From Polytrichum commune (lineage: Eukaryota; Streptophyta; Polytrichopsida; Polytrichales; Polytrichaceae): DNA of 64,000 nucleotides. Below are positions 1 to 13,800 of the stretch, one piece after another. The stretch is taken from the NCBI GenBank assembly GCA_950295325.1, contig OX485804.1:61408533-61472532 (forward strand). Reading direction: 5' to 3'. Position 1 is the first letter of the stretch. Each line of letters starts with the position of its first letter. The notes under the pieces were generated by a model. It worked only from the letters and a program-made list of their open reading frames with translations. It did not search any database and had not been told where the DNA came from. The translations under genes and the position numbers were made by a program.

Positions 1-1371
1 GACACCATACCTTCTGAGGAAACGGAAACTCATGACCTTGTTGCGGATGTTTGGGGAAGCCATGTCTTTGCATCGGTCAAATACAGGAACAAGTTCCTCT
101 AGACTAAGCTTCTTTGAGGGCGCGTCATCGGATTGAAGAATATAGTTGCCAATTAGAACTTTGCTAGCCTCCAACACCACTGCACTCTTGGTAGCCTGGG
201 GAGTCTTCTCGATCTGTTCTTCAATTAGGCCACTGATCTCAGCCTTAGTGTCTCTGTAGTCGCCCACCTTGACCGGGTGATCATGAGTTCCTATGTGGAT
301 GCACGCTCTTGTATGGTTGATTTTGCCAGCCACATAATAAATCTTAGCTCCACATGTAGCAATACATGTTGGGAGTTCTTTACATACCTTACAAACAAGC
401 GTGGAATCAGTTGGGGGTGTTTGATCCACTACAAAGGCTTGGAGGGTACAACCTTCAAACTCTGTCTCGTTGAGTTGGAAAATACGGGGTCGGCGGATCA
501 GATATTCGCACTCCTTGTTGTTGCAACGCAAGTGTCCAACGCAGGCGGAAAAACGGAAGGACAAACCAAAGTCGTTTGTGATGTTGGTGGTGATGGTCTT
601 GGTCCACACATGGCCGTCGTAACGCTTGTCCATTCCCTGCATTGACTTGGCCTGTGACCGTGCGGCCGTGTGACCAAAAGGTGGCAACTCAAATATGACG
701 GCACCATCGAACACAGCATGAAGGTACTCAACCCTTTCGTGTCTAATCCTAGAGTAGTCTATTTTTTTAAGAATATTTTTCTTGCCCGGCATACTTGCAA
801 GTTGTTTAAGTAATGATAATATGCTAACAGTATCTTGCGACAAAGGCTTCAGGGTAGAAGCGTTCCCACTAACTATGACCTTAGGCGGGGCCTGTGTGGG
901 ACTGCCCTCTTCATCAGAAGAAAGTGTTATTACAGACTGAAATCTAACGTTTTCTACAATTGGCGTATCGAGACCGGGCTCGAGCTTGACCTTCACATCA
1001 CGTGGCAAAGGAGTTTGAATGGTGGACGCAGAGGAAGTACGAGGAGTGAGGATCTCAGGAGACGCAGCCATCTGAGAATCAGTGAGGCCATACACACGGT
1101 AACTACCTGGATGAAGACTCCAAAACAAATTATTGTTCTCATCTCGCTGCGATACTCGACCAAGGGTGTGTGTAAGTTCTGACGTGACAACATCAAAAAT
1201 ATCCTCGTCAACAATAATAGTGTCCTCTCTGAAGCCGAAGCGAATACTCAGGCGTTGCGATGTCACGTAAGCTAGGCCGTTCTCTTGCATCCGAAAGGTA
1301 AGTGGGACTCCCACTCCATCTGCATATAGGAAAGCCAACCCCAACTCTCCGTTAGCAGGGATATGAGCCAT
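1..1371 (-). CDS. MULE-like transposase, N-terminal part, element 1 (cut by window edge)
   Basis: An open frame begins at an ATG (complement of 1369-1371) and runs without a stop for about 457 codons to the left edge, so the C-terminal half lies outside. It aligns along its length with the complete transposase at 31,456-35,257. Shared blocks include the N-terminal start, GMDKxxDGHxWxxKT, NDFGLSF, a C-x4-C after GHL, a CKVC pair, ACIHxGxHxHPV and MASPN/LASPN near the edge. The Cys/His pattern resembles the WRKY-GCM1-type zinc domains known in Mutator-family transposases. The DDE and SWIM parts are not visible here, so the family call rests on the paralogue. The gene starts 445 bp from the first exon of the ParB-methyltransferase gene, facing away from it, as in element 2. 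No frameshift or stop is seen in this part. Confidence 0.8.
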   Translation of the reverse strand, partial: MAHIPANGELGLAFLYADGVGVPLTFRMQENGLAYVTSQRLSIRFGFREDTIIVDEDIFDVVTSELTHTLGRVSQRDENNNLFWSLHPGSYRVYGLTDSQMAASPEILTPRTSSASTIQTPLPRDVKVKLEPGLDTPIVENVRFQSVITLSSDEEGSPTQAPPKVIVSGNASTLKPLSQDTVSILSLLKQLASMPGKKNILKKIDYSRIRHERVEYLHAVFDGAVIFELPPFGHTAARSQAKSMQGMDKRYDGHVWTKTITTNITNDFGLSFRFSACVGHLRCNNKECEYLIRRPRIFQLNETEFEGCTLQAFVVDQTPPTDSTLVCKVCKELPTCIATCGAKIYYVAGKINHTRACIHIGTHDHPVKVGDYRDTKAEISGLIEEQIEKTPQATKSAVVLEASKVLIGNYILQSDDAPSKKLSLEELVPVFDRCKDMASPNIRNKVMSFRFLRRYGV

Positions 1372-1815
1372 GATGAGGGGAATGACCAATTGCTCCAAGA
1401 TGGAAATATGAAAGAGGATTCTGAACAATGTGGGCTACCTATTTATTAGAAATGTGTTGCCAACGACAACAATGATGGACATGATGCACATGACGGATGA
1501 AATCTTGACGAAAGCATTTATAATATATTTAAATTGGTAACAACCTAAACCAGGGAGTCTGAAAGCCAGCGGTAATGTTGTCACGATATACAAAATAATA
1601 GCGTACAAGTCATGGTAGTCATTCTACTTGACAGGAATAGATAGAATGACAAAAACCCAATTTGGCATTTAAATATAGTGATGTCCATCATATTCATCTC
1701 CTTTGTTACCCGTATCATAAAGTTACGGGTTTTGGAGTGCCCTAAGATGTGTTCGGTGGAAGGGAGGGTTATGCGAGTGTTGGAGTAGACATGCTGCGGA
1801 AAGGCGATACATGAC
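1372..1815. promoter_or_regulatory. Divergent intergenic region, element 1
   Basis: This 444-bp AT-rich gap separates the start codons of the transposase (minus) and ParB-methyltransferase (plus). Element 2 has a gap of similar size (522 bp) in the same place. A bidirectional promoter is inferred from layout. I see no clear shared motif between the two gaps. Confidence 0.45.
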
Positions 1816-4800
1816 ATGCAGGACCCTAACAAGAGGAGAAAGAAGAGGGGGAAGTTGTATTTCAGTAGCACTAAGGCATTAAAGACGAGCAGAATGGGGA
1901 GAAAGAAGGTCGCGCCTGAAATATTTGAGACAAATGGAATTAACAAAGTCTTAGATTTTGAAGACACAGGGGAGAACGCAACATTATCGACGGTAGATGA
2001 ATCTGAAGGTCCGACAATGTCCAGGGAGCCAAGATATCAGTCTCAAGGAGCATCAAAAGATGTGGGAACGAATTCCAACCCAGCCTCCAATCCCGTATCG
2101 GAGGAGCACAGTGCGGAGGAAGAGGTCGAAGAGACCAGCTTGATGGAACCGGAAGGTGGGCTCCCAAAACCCTATACTTGACTAATGTGGTCGTGGTCGC
2201 CCCCTTGACTCTTGTGGTCGCTCCAGACTAGGTGCCGCACTCATTCACGACAGGTGGGAGAGGCAAGTTGTGGACTGCGATGGAGGAGGTGCCAGCAACG
2301 GAAGAGGTACCAGCAACGGAGGAGGTGCCAGCAACGGAGGAGGTGCCAGCAACGGAGGAGGTGCCAGCAACGGAGGAGGTGCCCGCAACGGAGGAAGTGC
2401 CAGCACCAGGTTCAAGGTTTTGGGATTTGGTAGTATTGACTGTTCGGTCGAAATCGGGGTGCACCCCAAGCCCAGTTGTTCTTCGGGATGGCCTCTGAGG
2501 TGGTGCCGTTCATTGCACCACTACGGAAAATCAGTTTCCTCGAGCAAGTTCAGTCTTTACAGGCATAACATAGTTCGGTTAGCTAGAATCTGAATGCACA
2601 TATGGGCTACCTGTTTGTACTTAAGGGGGGATTTGCTGTTTATTTTCGAGCGAATTCAGTCCTTACAGTCATACGAGAGTGAGGATTGCTAGAATCAAAA
2701 TGCATACATGGCGATAGATTTGTTGATTTTTTGAATGAATTCAGGCCTTATAGGCATAGGCGATTATGTTTGCTTGAATTTGAAGGCACATTAGAGTACC
2801 CAAGTAGGGTCTTGTTAGAAGGTGCCGCTACCGGCAACCCTTCGGGGGTCATTTGAAATTGAGCAAGTCCAGTACTCACAAGTCCAGTACTTACACTTAG
2901 TTTGCTAGAAACTGAATGCACAAAAAACAATTTGCACTAGAGGAAAGATTTGTTGTTTGTACCACAGGAGAGATTTGCTGTTTATATTTGAGCGAAATTT
3001 GTCTTTACAACCATTCCAGATTTAGTCTTGCTGGAATCTGAAGGCATATATGGCTGCCTGTTTGAACAACCAGAGAGATTTGGTGATTTTCTGTGTGTAT
3101 TCAGGCCTTAGCAGCATATGCGATTAAGCTTGCTTGAATCTGAGTACATATTTGGGTAGCCCAGTTTTATGTTAGGAGGGTATGAAGAGAGGGTGCCGTT
3201 AACGGCACACCTTTCAGGGGTCAGTTTGGTTTTGAGGAAGTTCAGTCTTTACAGGCATTTCACAGTTATTTTGCTAGAATTTGAATGCATTTATGGGCAG
3301 CCTGTTTGTACTAGTTCATATGTTTTGTGAAATCAGGCCTTACATGAATATCTGAATTGGGTTGATTGAATCTGAATGCACATTTGGGTAGTCTAGTTGC
3401 ACTGCATGAGGGGTTGGTTAAAGGGTGCCGTTAACGGCACCCCCTTGAAGGGGTCATTTTGTTTTCGAGGAAGTTCAGTCTTTATAGGCATTTCACAGTT
3501 ATTTAAGCTAGTATCTAAATGCATTTATGGGCTGGCTGTTTGTACTAGTTCATATGTTTCGTGAAATCAGGCCTTACATGAATATCTGAATTGGGTTGCT
3601 TGAATCTGAATGCACATTTGGGTAGTCTAGTTGCACTGCATGAGGGGTTGGTTAGAGGGTGCCGTTAACGGCACCCCCTTGAAGGGGTCATTTTGTTTTC
3701 GAGGAAGTTCAGTCTTTATAGGCATTTCACAGTTATTTTAGCAAGTATCTGAATGCATTTATGGGCTGCCTATTTGTTTGAGGAGGGAATTTCGGTGTTT
3801 GTATTAGTGAAATGAGGCTCTTAAAAACATATTTGAGTAAATTTAATTAAATCTGAATGCACATTTATGTAGTCTACTTGCAGTGCATGAGGGGCTGGTT
3901 AGAGGGTGCCGTTAACGGCACCCTGTGAGCCCAAAAGGGTGCCCACATTTAGTCTTAGACCCTTGAAACGTTAGTTGATGCACTTTGAAGTAGCATGTTA
4001 CTTCACAAAAATATAAAAAGAGTGAAATGTTAGTCTTAGAAGTACCATGTTGTAAGAGGCTAGGATGTGAGTTGTTATTGTGTTTTTACCTTCGGAAGGA
4101 TTTGAGTGAATGAGGATAGGTAAGGAGAACTTGGATTGAGTAGTTAGTGAGTAGGCTAGTACAAATGGATGGAGACAACCAAAGTGACTCAAGAGGCAAG
4201 TGCATTCGAATTGGGATGAATGGAGGATCACATGGAGCGCACAAGTGGACCACCTCATCATGGCCACTTAATGGGGAAGGCCCAAGGAAGAATGCAAGGT
4301 GGAGGATAAGCAAATTCTCAAAGCACCAATCAAATCACGAGTTAAGCATCGTGGTTTGAATTAAGTGGTGAGCGACGATTTGGGAAAGTAAGGGGAGAAA
4401 GTTATGGCGGCGGAAAGCGAAGGAGGCTAAGTTTGGGTTGAAGCATCCCAAGTTTGGTAAAGTGTGGTAGGTAGAAAGCCAAGGCTAGTTAAATGTTCGA
4501 ATTAGGATCCTTGTTGATCATTTGAGGGAGGAAGGCTTAGAAGATAGGATTGGCGCCTACTAAGTAGGAGGAAATCTCAAGGGCTTATCGTGAGCCTTGA
4601 GGATGCTCACCCCCTCAAGCTTACTATATAATCCCTCATTCTTCCCTCACTCATCCTCTCTTTCCTTTGTGCTCCAAGGCACCCCACGAGTTATAAGTGT
4701 GGGTGTGGGAAGCCATATTGGAGCACATGTGTGTGCTTAGTTTTTAGTTTGAGAGCCAAGGCTTGTTAGCCTTGAAGAGGGCTTGACCTCTTGGTAGAAT

Positions 4801-7800
4801 TAGTGTTGACGTGAAGGATTTTAAAGTTAATTCATGATTCCAATTTGTGGTACTTAAAGTTCATGTTTTGAATACACGTGGTTGCAAGTTCCATGTTTAA
4901 GAGTTGAGCACTTGATGTTGTGATGAGTGCAAAAATATACTTGTGTGGATTAGTTAGTCTTAGTGAAGTTAGGAAATTCTCTCTCCCCCTCTCCTCTCTA
5001 GGATTTTAGGATTTTAGGATTAGAGAAGAATTGTGTGATTAGAAAGGGGTTGTTAGTAGAATTAGGGAAATTAGGTAGGAAGATTAGTTAAGGGCTTGAA
5101 TAATTAGTGAGGTAGTTGGGGATTACAACTACAAAGTTGTGGGTTCATGAAGGAGCTGGGTTTGTTTAGTTAGAAAGTAAAGAGCTGGGTTTATGAAGGA
5201 CCTGGGTTTGTTTAGTTAGAAGCTAAGGAGCTGGGTTCATGAAGGACCTGGGTTTATGAAGGAGCTGGGTTTATGAAGGAGCTAGGTTTATGTAATTAGA
5301 AAGTAAAGAGATGGGTTCATGAAGGAGCTTAGTAGATAGCCTACCTAATTAGCTCATAGACAAGTAGTTAGTTACATTATGTTAGTTAGTGTTATGTGTG
5401 GCTTTCACAAGTAAATGTATTTGAGATTGACTATAGAGAATAGTGTTTTTTTTAACACTTGCATCCTCTCTTTAAAAATAAACCACGTGCACAACTTAAG
5501 GGAGAATGTGGAGCACTCTCGTGATGGCAAGACAAAGGAAGCAAAGACCAAAGGTGCGAGGGAGAGATTGACATAAGTCACATAAGTATTTCTTAATACT
5601 TAAAGGCTTATGTACGGTATGGAGACACCAAGTGAGACCTCTTATAGTAGCGATACGGAATACACAAGTGATAGTTCAAGTGGTAGTATAGAGTCAACGG
5701 CACGGACTCCATTTAGGAGAGGGATATCCTTAAGGGCTTGTGTAGCTAAAGCAGCCGGATGGACGTTAGAAGCAAACAAAGACAAAATAGCACCCGAGCA
5801 TAAGGAGGTTAAAATAACATAGTTAACTTGTGCATTCTCCACATACGTATTGAAATCGTACATTGAGTTGTTAAAAGTGAAATTCCAGTTAAATCCAAGA
5901 CCACTTGAAGGGTGAACCTTGCATTATGGACTCATCCAAGTCCAAATCCAATACCGCGGAGGAATGTGAGCCCAAACCCACTACTCGGACTACGGACGCT
6001 TAAGGGTGGGGGGTTTGGCCTCACACACCCCCTTGAAGGGTCATTTTGTTTTTGAGGAAGTACAGTTTTTACAAGAATTTCACAGTAATTTTGCTAGTAT
6101 CTGAATGCATTTAATTTATGGGCTGCCTGTTTGTTTGAGCAGGGAATATTGGTGTTTGTATTAGTGAAATCAGGCTCTTAGAAACATATTTGAGTTGGCT
6201 TAATAAAATATGAATGCACATTTGGGTAGTCTTGTTGCACTGCATGAGGGGCTGGTTAGAGGGTGCCGTTAACGGCACCCCCTTGAAGGGGTCATTTTGT
6301 TTTCGAGGAAGTTCAGTCTTTATAGGCATTTCACAGTTATTCAAGCTAGTATCTAAATGCATTTATGGGCTGGCTGTTTGTACTAGTTCATATGTTTTGT
6401 GATATCAGGCCTTACATGAATATCTGAATTGGGTTGCTTGAATCTGAATGCACATTTCGGTAGTCTTGTTGCACTGCATGAGGGGCTGGTGAGAGGGTGC
6501 CGTTAACGGCACCCCCTTGAAGGGTCATTTTGTTTTTTAGGAAGTTCAGTTTTTACAAGAATTTCACAGTAATTTTGCTAGTATCTGAATGCATTTATGG
6601 GCTGCCTGTTTGTTTGAGCAGGGAATATTGGTGTTTGTATTAGTGAAATCAGGCTCTTACAAACATATTTGAGTTGGTTTAATAAAACATGAATGCACAT
6701 TTATGTAGTCTAGTTGCACTGCATGAGGGGCTGGTTAGAGGGATCAGTCTCTACATGAATTTAACAGGTAGTTTGTCAGAATTTGAATGCATATATGGCT
6801 GCCTGTTTGAACCAACAGAGAGATTTGGTGATTTTCTTTGTGAATTCAGGCCTTACAAGCATATTTGGGTTAGTTTAATTAAATCTGAATGCACATCAGG
6901 GTAGCCTAGTTGCACTGCAAGAGGGTCTGGTTAGAGGGTGCCGTTAACGGCACCCCTTTCAGGTGTCATTTTGATTATTATGAAGTTCATTCCTTACATG
7001 AATTTGACATGTAGTTTGTTTAGAATTTGAATGCATATATGGCTACCTGTTTGAACCAGCAAAGAGATTTGATGTTTTTCTTTGTGATTTCAGGCCTTAG
7101 ATGCATATTAGAGTTGCTCTAATTTAATCTGATTGCATATATGGGTGGCCCAGTTGGATGTTAGGAGGGTGTGAACAGAGGATGCCGTTAACGGCACCCC
7201 TTTCAGGTGTCATGTTATTTTTGAGGAAGTTCAGTCTTTACAGGCATTTCAGGGTTATTTGATCTAGTATCTAAATGCATTTATGGGCTGCCTGTTTGTA
7301 CTAGTTCATTTGTTTTGTGAATTCAGGCCTTAGAAGCATATTTGAGTTAGTTTAATTTAATCTGATTGCATATTTGGGTGGCCCAGTTGGATGTAAGGAG
7401 GGTGTGAACAGAGGGTGCCGTTAACGGCACCCCTTTCATGTGTCATTTTATTTGTGAGGAAGTTTAGTCTTTATTGACATTTCACAGTTATTTAAGCTAG
7501 TATCTAAATGCATTTATGGGCTGCCTTTTTGTACTATTTCATTTGATTTGTGAATTCAGGCCTTAGAAGCATATTTGAGTTCATGAATTTGACATGTAGT
7601 TTGTTTAGAATTTGAATGCATATATGGCTACCTGTTTGAACCAGCAGAGAGATTTGATGCTTTTCTTTGTGATTTCAGGCCTTAGATGCATATTACAGTT
7701 GCTTTAATTTAATCTGATTGCATATTTGGGTGGCCTAGTTTGATGTTATGAGTGTATGAAAAGAGGGTGCCGTTAACGGCACCCCTTGAAGGGGTCATTT

Positions 7801-10800
7801 TGTTTTTGAGGATGTACAGTCTTTACAGACATTTCACAGTTATTTTGCTAATATATGAATGCTCTTACAAAAATTTGACTTACTGTAATTAAATCTGAAT
7901 GCACATTTATGTACTCTAGTTGCAATGCATGAGAAGCTGGTTTGAAGGTGCCTGTTAGGGGTCATTTTCATTATTATTTGACAGGTAGTTTGTTAGAAGC
8001 TGAATGCATATATGGCTGCCTGTTTGAACCAGCAAAGAGATTTGGTGCTTTTATGTTTGAATTCAGGCCTTAGAAGCATATTTGAGTTCGTTTAATTAAA
8101 TCTGAATGCACATTTGGGTAGCAAGTTGCACTGCATGAAGGGCTGGTTAGAGGGTGCCGTTAACGGCATCCCCTTGAAGGGTCATTTTGTTTTTGAGGAA
8201 GTTCAGTCTTTACAGGCATTTCATAGGCATTTATGGGCTGGTCATATACAAGGACAAGCTTTTGTTTCATTTTTAATGGATTGCTACTATGCTAAGGAAT
8301 TCTTCTTCATGCAGTCCGCCTTACGGATATCGAGTTGAAGCTGAAGCTTCACGACTTGGCGATAAAGGAAAGCGTTCTTACAGCATCTCGTTTGGAGAAA
8401 CTTAAATGGCAACCAAAACAGAAGGGTCGTCTCTTTATTCCCCTTTGCCGTATGATGCCTCTTCCTGTAGTGAGACCTTACCTCAAGAACGACGTTTCCC
8501 AACTCGCGACACATTTTATGACTGATGGCTATATGGAGGATAATGGTTTTTTTTATGTGACACTGGAGAACAACCATGGGCACACCAATGACGTTACCCC
8601 GAATGTGGTGGGGAAGTGGTCATCAGAGTGGAAGCATGTTAATGATGACTTTGAGAAGAAGCTTCTTGCAGATGACGACTTGAAGATTTTCTCAAACAAG
8701 ATGTTCATGGTTTGGAATGAGAACCATCGGCTTCAGGCATGGATGCCAATCATTGAGCAGTTTCATTCTCATGATATCAATTGGCATTTCTGTGTTGAGG
8801 GTGTAATTCTTGACCCAAGGGGAGACATACCATCCGTGATAGCCGCTCTGCACGAAGTGAATTGGTACGATCCTTATCCAATTTGTCAAGTTAATTCTTT
8901 GCCGGTTCCTTATGAAGTTCTCATGCATCTTTTTAATTAACATTTTTAATTTGCAGGAAGAATCAGAAAATTCCACGTCACCACGAACCTAGTCCACAAG
9001 TTATTTCGCATTCAGAATATTGCCCCACAGCCACTCACCTATTTTCAGGGTTTGGTATCTCCAACTGTTTTGGAGGCTGCAAGGAAGAAGCAGGCTGGAA
9101 AGAATCGCACTTGGTTCACTCTAACCATTGAGGGACTCAACACCGTCCTTTACCAGGTAATTGTTTGAGCTGCCTGTTTGCTAGACTTTATGGGATTAAT
9201 GGGTAATTATTTAAGCTGTATGTTTCCTGAACTCATGCCTAAATAGACGACGTGATTTAGTTTGCTTGAATCTGAATGATATTAGTTGATTTTTTTTTTC
9301 GAAATCATTCCTTACAGGCATAAGTGTTTTAGTTTGATTGAATATGAGTGCATATTTCTGTGGCATAGTTGCACTTCATGTCGCAACCCTTGCTAACCCC
9401 CTTAGCAATCTTGCCAATTTTCAATTCTAGCAAAGGTTACGAGCGCTAACCATTCGCATTCCGCCATGCTAATGGTTAGCTCCTCCTACCCCGGACCTTA
9501 TAGTTCATAGGAGGGAACCAACCCTCCTACTTTGCTTTAGGGACTCACCCCTTAATCGGTAACCCATTCCTAGATGTGGACTTCCATCCATGGAAGTCCA
9601 ATCCCATGTTGATCATCGCGTTGCCGGAGCAACACTACAACAACCCGAACCATACTAGGCAACTATGGCCTCACATTGGGCCAATGCCCATGGAGGCCGT
9701 GCCGTTCGGCCTCGGGTGGGTGAGGCCACACCACCTCACCCATATAAGCCTCTAGGACTTCACGCGGGGCCCCTACCCCACCGTCAACCAACCTCTTGTC
9801 TCTCTACCAAGAGTTGGGGCCAAGTGGACATTTTCCTTTAGCTGCTGGGCCTAGAACCCCCCTAGCAGCTTCAGACCATCATAACTTCCTTGTATGATGT
9901 CTGATCAGAACAACCAACCACTCTATCCTCATCTACGCTTCACGTAGATGCCGATGGACTCCTCACTTGCTCCATTTGAGCAAGTCTTGAGGAAGTTATG
10001 CCTGTTTGAACCTTGGCAGTCCCGGGAATTACTCCCAGGCACTGCTGTACCAGGGCGCTGTCCTGGGACAGCGCCCCACTCAAATGGCCATAACTCCTAG
10101 CTCACACCTCCGATTGAGGTGTTCTTGAGCTTTCTAGAATCACCACGCCATGAGCTACGCATAACTCATGGCCTTACCCTTGTGCCTCCTAATCTTCGTG
10201 GGTGGGAGGCGTTCCCAACGCCCGGGGCCCTCACCCACACTAGGATCACTTGGGCCCTCTCACCAACGGCGCCACAAGTCCCGGGTGTCACTCCGGGGTC
10301 CCCCTTGTGCCCATGGTGTTTCGGGCACTCCTCATGGAGAGGTGCGCGACACTCACCCCCACCAAACGGAGTCGATGCCCTCATCGACTATACTCGTAGT
10401 CGGCACACCAATTCTCAAGTTGCCATCCTCTATGGTGCGGCATTGTGTTTACCTTAGGGCGCGACCCCCACAATGCATCTTCAAATTTGGCATAGTCCCA
10501 AAGGTGTCGTTCCTAGGTGGTCCGTTAGCGACCTTGGATCTCTCCTCCAAGGACCTAACCTACACTAGACCCACCTACTTTGGGACTCACTTGGGTTGCC
10601 CCTCCTTTGGGGCCTCCCCCGTTAGGCTCCACTAGCCTAACGTGACACATCTAGGCGAGACCTCAACGCTTCCACTAAGTTGTCTCGGTTGCAACTCCGA
10701 GATGGCTTTCCATTGTTAAGCCACGCCTCGATCGCACGGGGGTGATGCCAAGTCCCGCCCGACTCGGTTCCCACTTTGCTCTTTCGAGACATGGGTTCAT

Positions 10801-13800
10801 GACTCCCATGCGCCAACTCTCGTTAGCTCGCGGGTAGCACTTTTATGAGCACGCGCCATCACCTTGTCCCCGCCCGGACAAGCCCACGGCTAAGAAGTTT
10901 TTTGGTTTTATCCAAGGCCCCTCCTAGCCATGGCCCCAATTACTCGGCTTACCCAACCTAGTTTGGCATATCTATTCCCCCTCTTCCACTAACCAAGCAC
11001 AAGTACAAGACTAGGACCTCATCTCGTACTTTTCTCTTTGCACCACTAAAGTTTGGACTTTATTCCCTCAACCCAAAGAACAAGTTCATGTTGTGGAGCA
11101 ATTAGCCTCGAAGCTAAGTGTGCTACCAGCGTCTCTCCCCCACTAAAGGAGATTGATGTCCTCATCAATGCCTACGCTTCATTTTATTGGAATGTCTAGC
11201 CTTAGTTTCTTCAAAGTGCTTTACCAATTCCTTGGCGTTCATCATGTCTCTTGCCGCTACCCAAACGGCTTCTTTCTCATGGTATCCTCACCATTTCACC
11301 AAGTACTCCTTTGTACATTTTCTTTCATTTTCACTTGGGCTTCCTACACTTGAGGATGCCCTCTTACCTCATGTTCCAAATGACCTCCACAAGGTCGGGA
11401 CGTGGCCTAATCACTTGCTTGTGATCGGGCCACAAGGTGTCGTCCTAAAATGACTTTCGTAATGAGACATGAAATGTCGGATGCACTTTGATGTCCGGCG
11501 GTAATTCCAACTTATACATGTCCTTGAACACTTGTTCCACAATGGAAAACGAAGCTCCAATTTTGGACATGAACTTTTGGAGCGAGGCCTTCCGGCTAAG
11601 TGAAGTTGTTCACATTCAACAACACCTTTTGGCCCACCTCATTCTCCACTTCGCGTCTTCCGGCATTTACTACCACTCCGTAGCACCTTCGGGCTTTCTG
11701 CACCAACAACTTGGTCATCTCCAAGACTTGTTTACCATCCTTGGCCAAGTCCTCACCATCTTGGTTAAACTCTAGTGTTCAATGTGCCCCCTCGAGAGCT
11801 AGGTTAATAGGTTGGAGCGCATCCACTCCATAAGCCACCACGAAAGACCACCCCTTGGTAGCCAAGTGCGTGGCTACATTGCAATTACACTCCGCTCGAC
11901 CCACATAGTCCGCCCAATCTCCTTGGTCCGCCCCCACCAAGTTCCTCAAGTATTGCTTCAAGTCTCCATTCACACGCTTTGTTTTCCCATCCATTTGGGA
12001 ATACACGGCCGTGCTAAACCTTAGTTTCAATACAACCTCTTTAGAGAAATGCATTGAAAATGCACTTGTGAACTTTGGATCTTGATCCCACACAATCACT
12101 CTTGGCAACCCGTGGTGCCTCAACCATCCTTTGAGAAAAGGCTATGCGGTCTCCAACGCGGTGGCGGTTCCCACAATCGGCACCATGTGTGCCAACTTGG
12201 CAAACCACTCTACCATCAACAAGATGGCATCATACCCATGTGACTCCGGCAAACTTGTGATCAAGTCCATGCACATACCATGCCATGGCGCCGACGGGAT
12301 AGGCAACGGTTGCAAGAAACCGCCTTGCTTTTGATAAGAGGCTCGGTTCACTTTGCACTTTGATTCAAGCCTTCACAAAGTGGGCTATATCTTCCTTTAT
12401 GCACCGCCAATGGTACCTCCATGACACCATTCTATGGCGGTTTTTTCTTTCTCCTCTAAGGCCGGCAATAGGACTATCAAATTCCTCCTTCAAAACCGAT
12501 AGCCTCAACTTGCCTTGTGGCACATACACCCAACTTTGCTTGCACTTGAACAATCCGTCCACCAACTTAACCTCTTTGAGCACCTTGCTCTTGCGAAGTT
12601 CACCTAAAAGTTTTTGTGCTTTTGGGGTAGTTAATTTACCCCTCCCGTATCTTGCATCACAAGTTTCCTTCGCCGGCACACATTAGCCACAAGGTTTGGA
12701 TGGTTCTCATTGCTTGGAACTCATCCGGTCTACTTCGCGCATCCGGCACCACATTTCCACGGTCCGGTTTGTGGATCAAATCCACCTTCATAAGCGCCAA
12801 ACTATCATGCCAACGCAATGACTTGGCGCTTACTTGCGCTTGAATGTCAAAATTCTTTTAGGACACATTGTCCATGTAGACCTTTGCTTTGTGCGACCCC
12901 AAATAGTGTCGCCACATCTTCAAGCAATGCACTACGACAAAGAAGTTCTTTGTCATGAGTTGGTTGTCTTCTTTGACAACCATCGAGCTTCATGCTCCCA
13001 TATGCAATGGCCATCCATCTTACATCAACAATCCGCCATTGGCAAAGTTAATCAACCCCGTATGCACCTCAAAAGGTTTGTCAAACTCCACGAACTTGAG
13101 CACGGGTGGCGAAGAGAACTTGGTCTTAAGCTCCCCAAAAGGCTTGGTGGCAAGGCTCATCCCACTCTTGGGATAACCATTTCTTGCACAAGCCGTACAA
13201 GGTTCGACAACCATGGAGCTTAATGCTCCCATAAGCAATGGTCATCCATCTTGGACCAACATCCGCCGATGGTAAAGTCCTTCGCTTCCATGTGCATCTC
13301 AAAATGCTTGTGAAAGCTCGGGAACTTAACCACATCTTGTGAAGGAAACTTGCTCTTGAGCTCCCCAAAGGCTTGGTGACAAGGCTCATCCCACTCTTGG
13401 GATAGCCATTTTTCCAACAAGTTGACTAAGGTCCTAGCAACCTTAGAAACACCTCGAATGAAGTGGTGGTAGTAGTTGGCTAGGCCAACAAATGACCTTA
13501 GCCCTTCTCTTGAGTCAAGGGCCAATTCTCCTCTTGGATTGCCTTGACATTTGTCATGTTCATCCACCAACTTCCTTTGTCATCACATACCTCAAGAATT
13601 CAATCTCTCGTTGAGCAAGTTTTTTTTTTTTTTTTTTTTTTTTTTTCCACTCGTTGGCGGTAACATTTTGGACAACACATTGGTGAATACATCCTTGTAC
13701 CTCACCAACATCCCACCAATGTGGTTTTGGGGAGGCCTATCTTTCCTAGCCTCCCCATGAGTTCCTTGGAGTTGCTCCAATTGAACCACGACCATTATAA

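Noticed and set aside
10119-10635. Overlapping open frames in three frames, repeated at 15,701-16,068
   Set aside because: They lie in the chromovirus LTRs; GC-rich LTR sequence gives open frames in several phases with no known motif.
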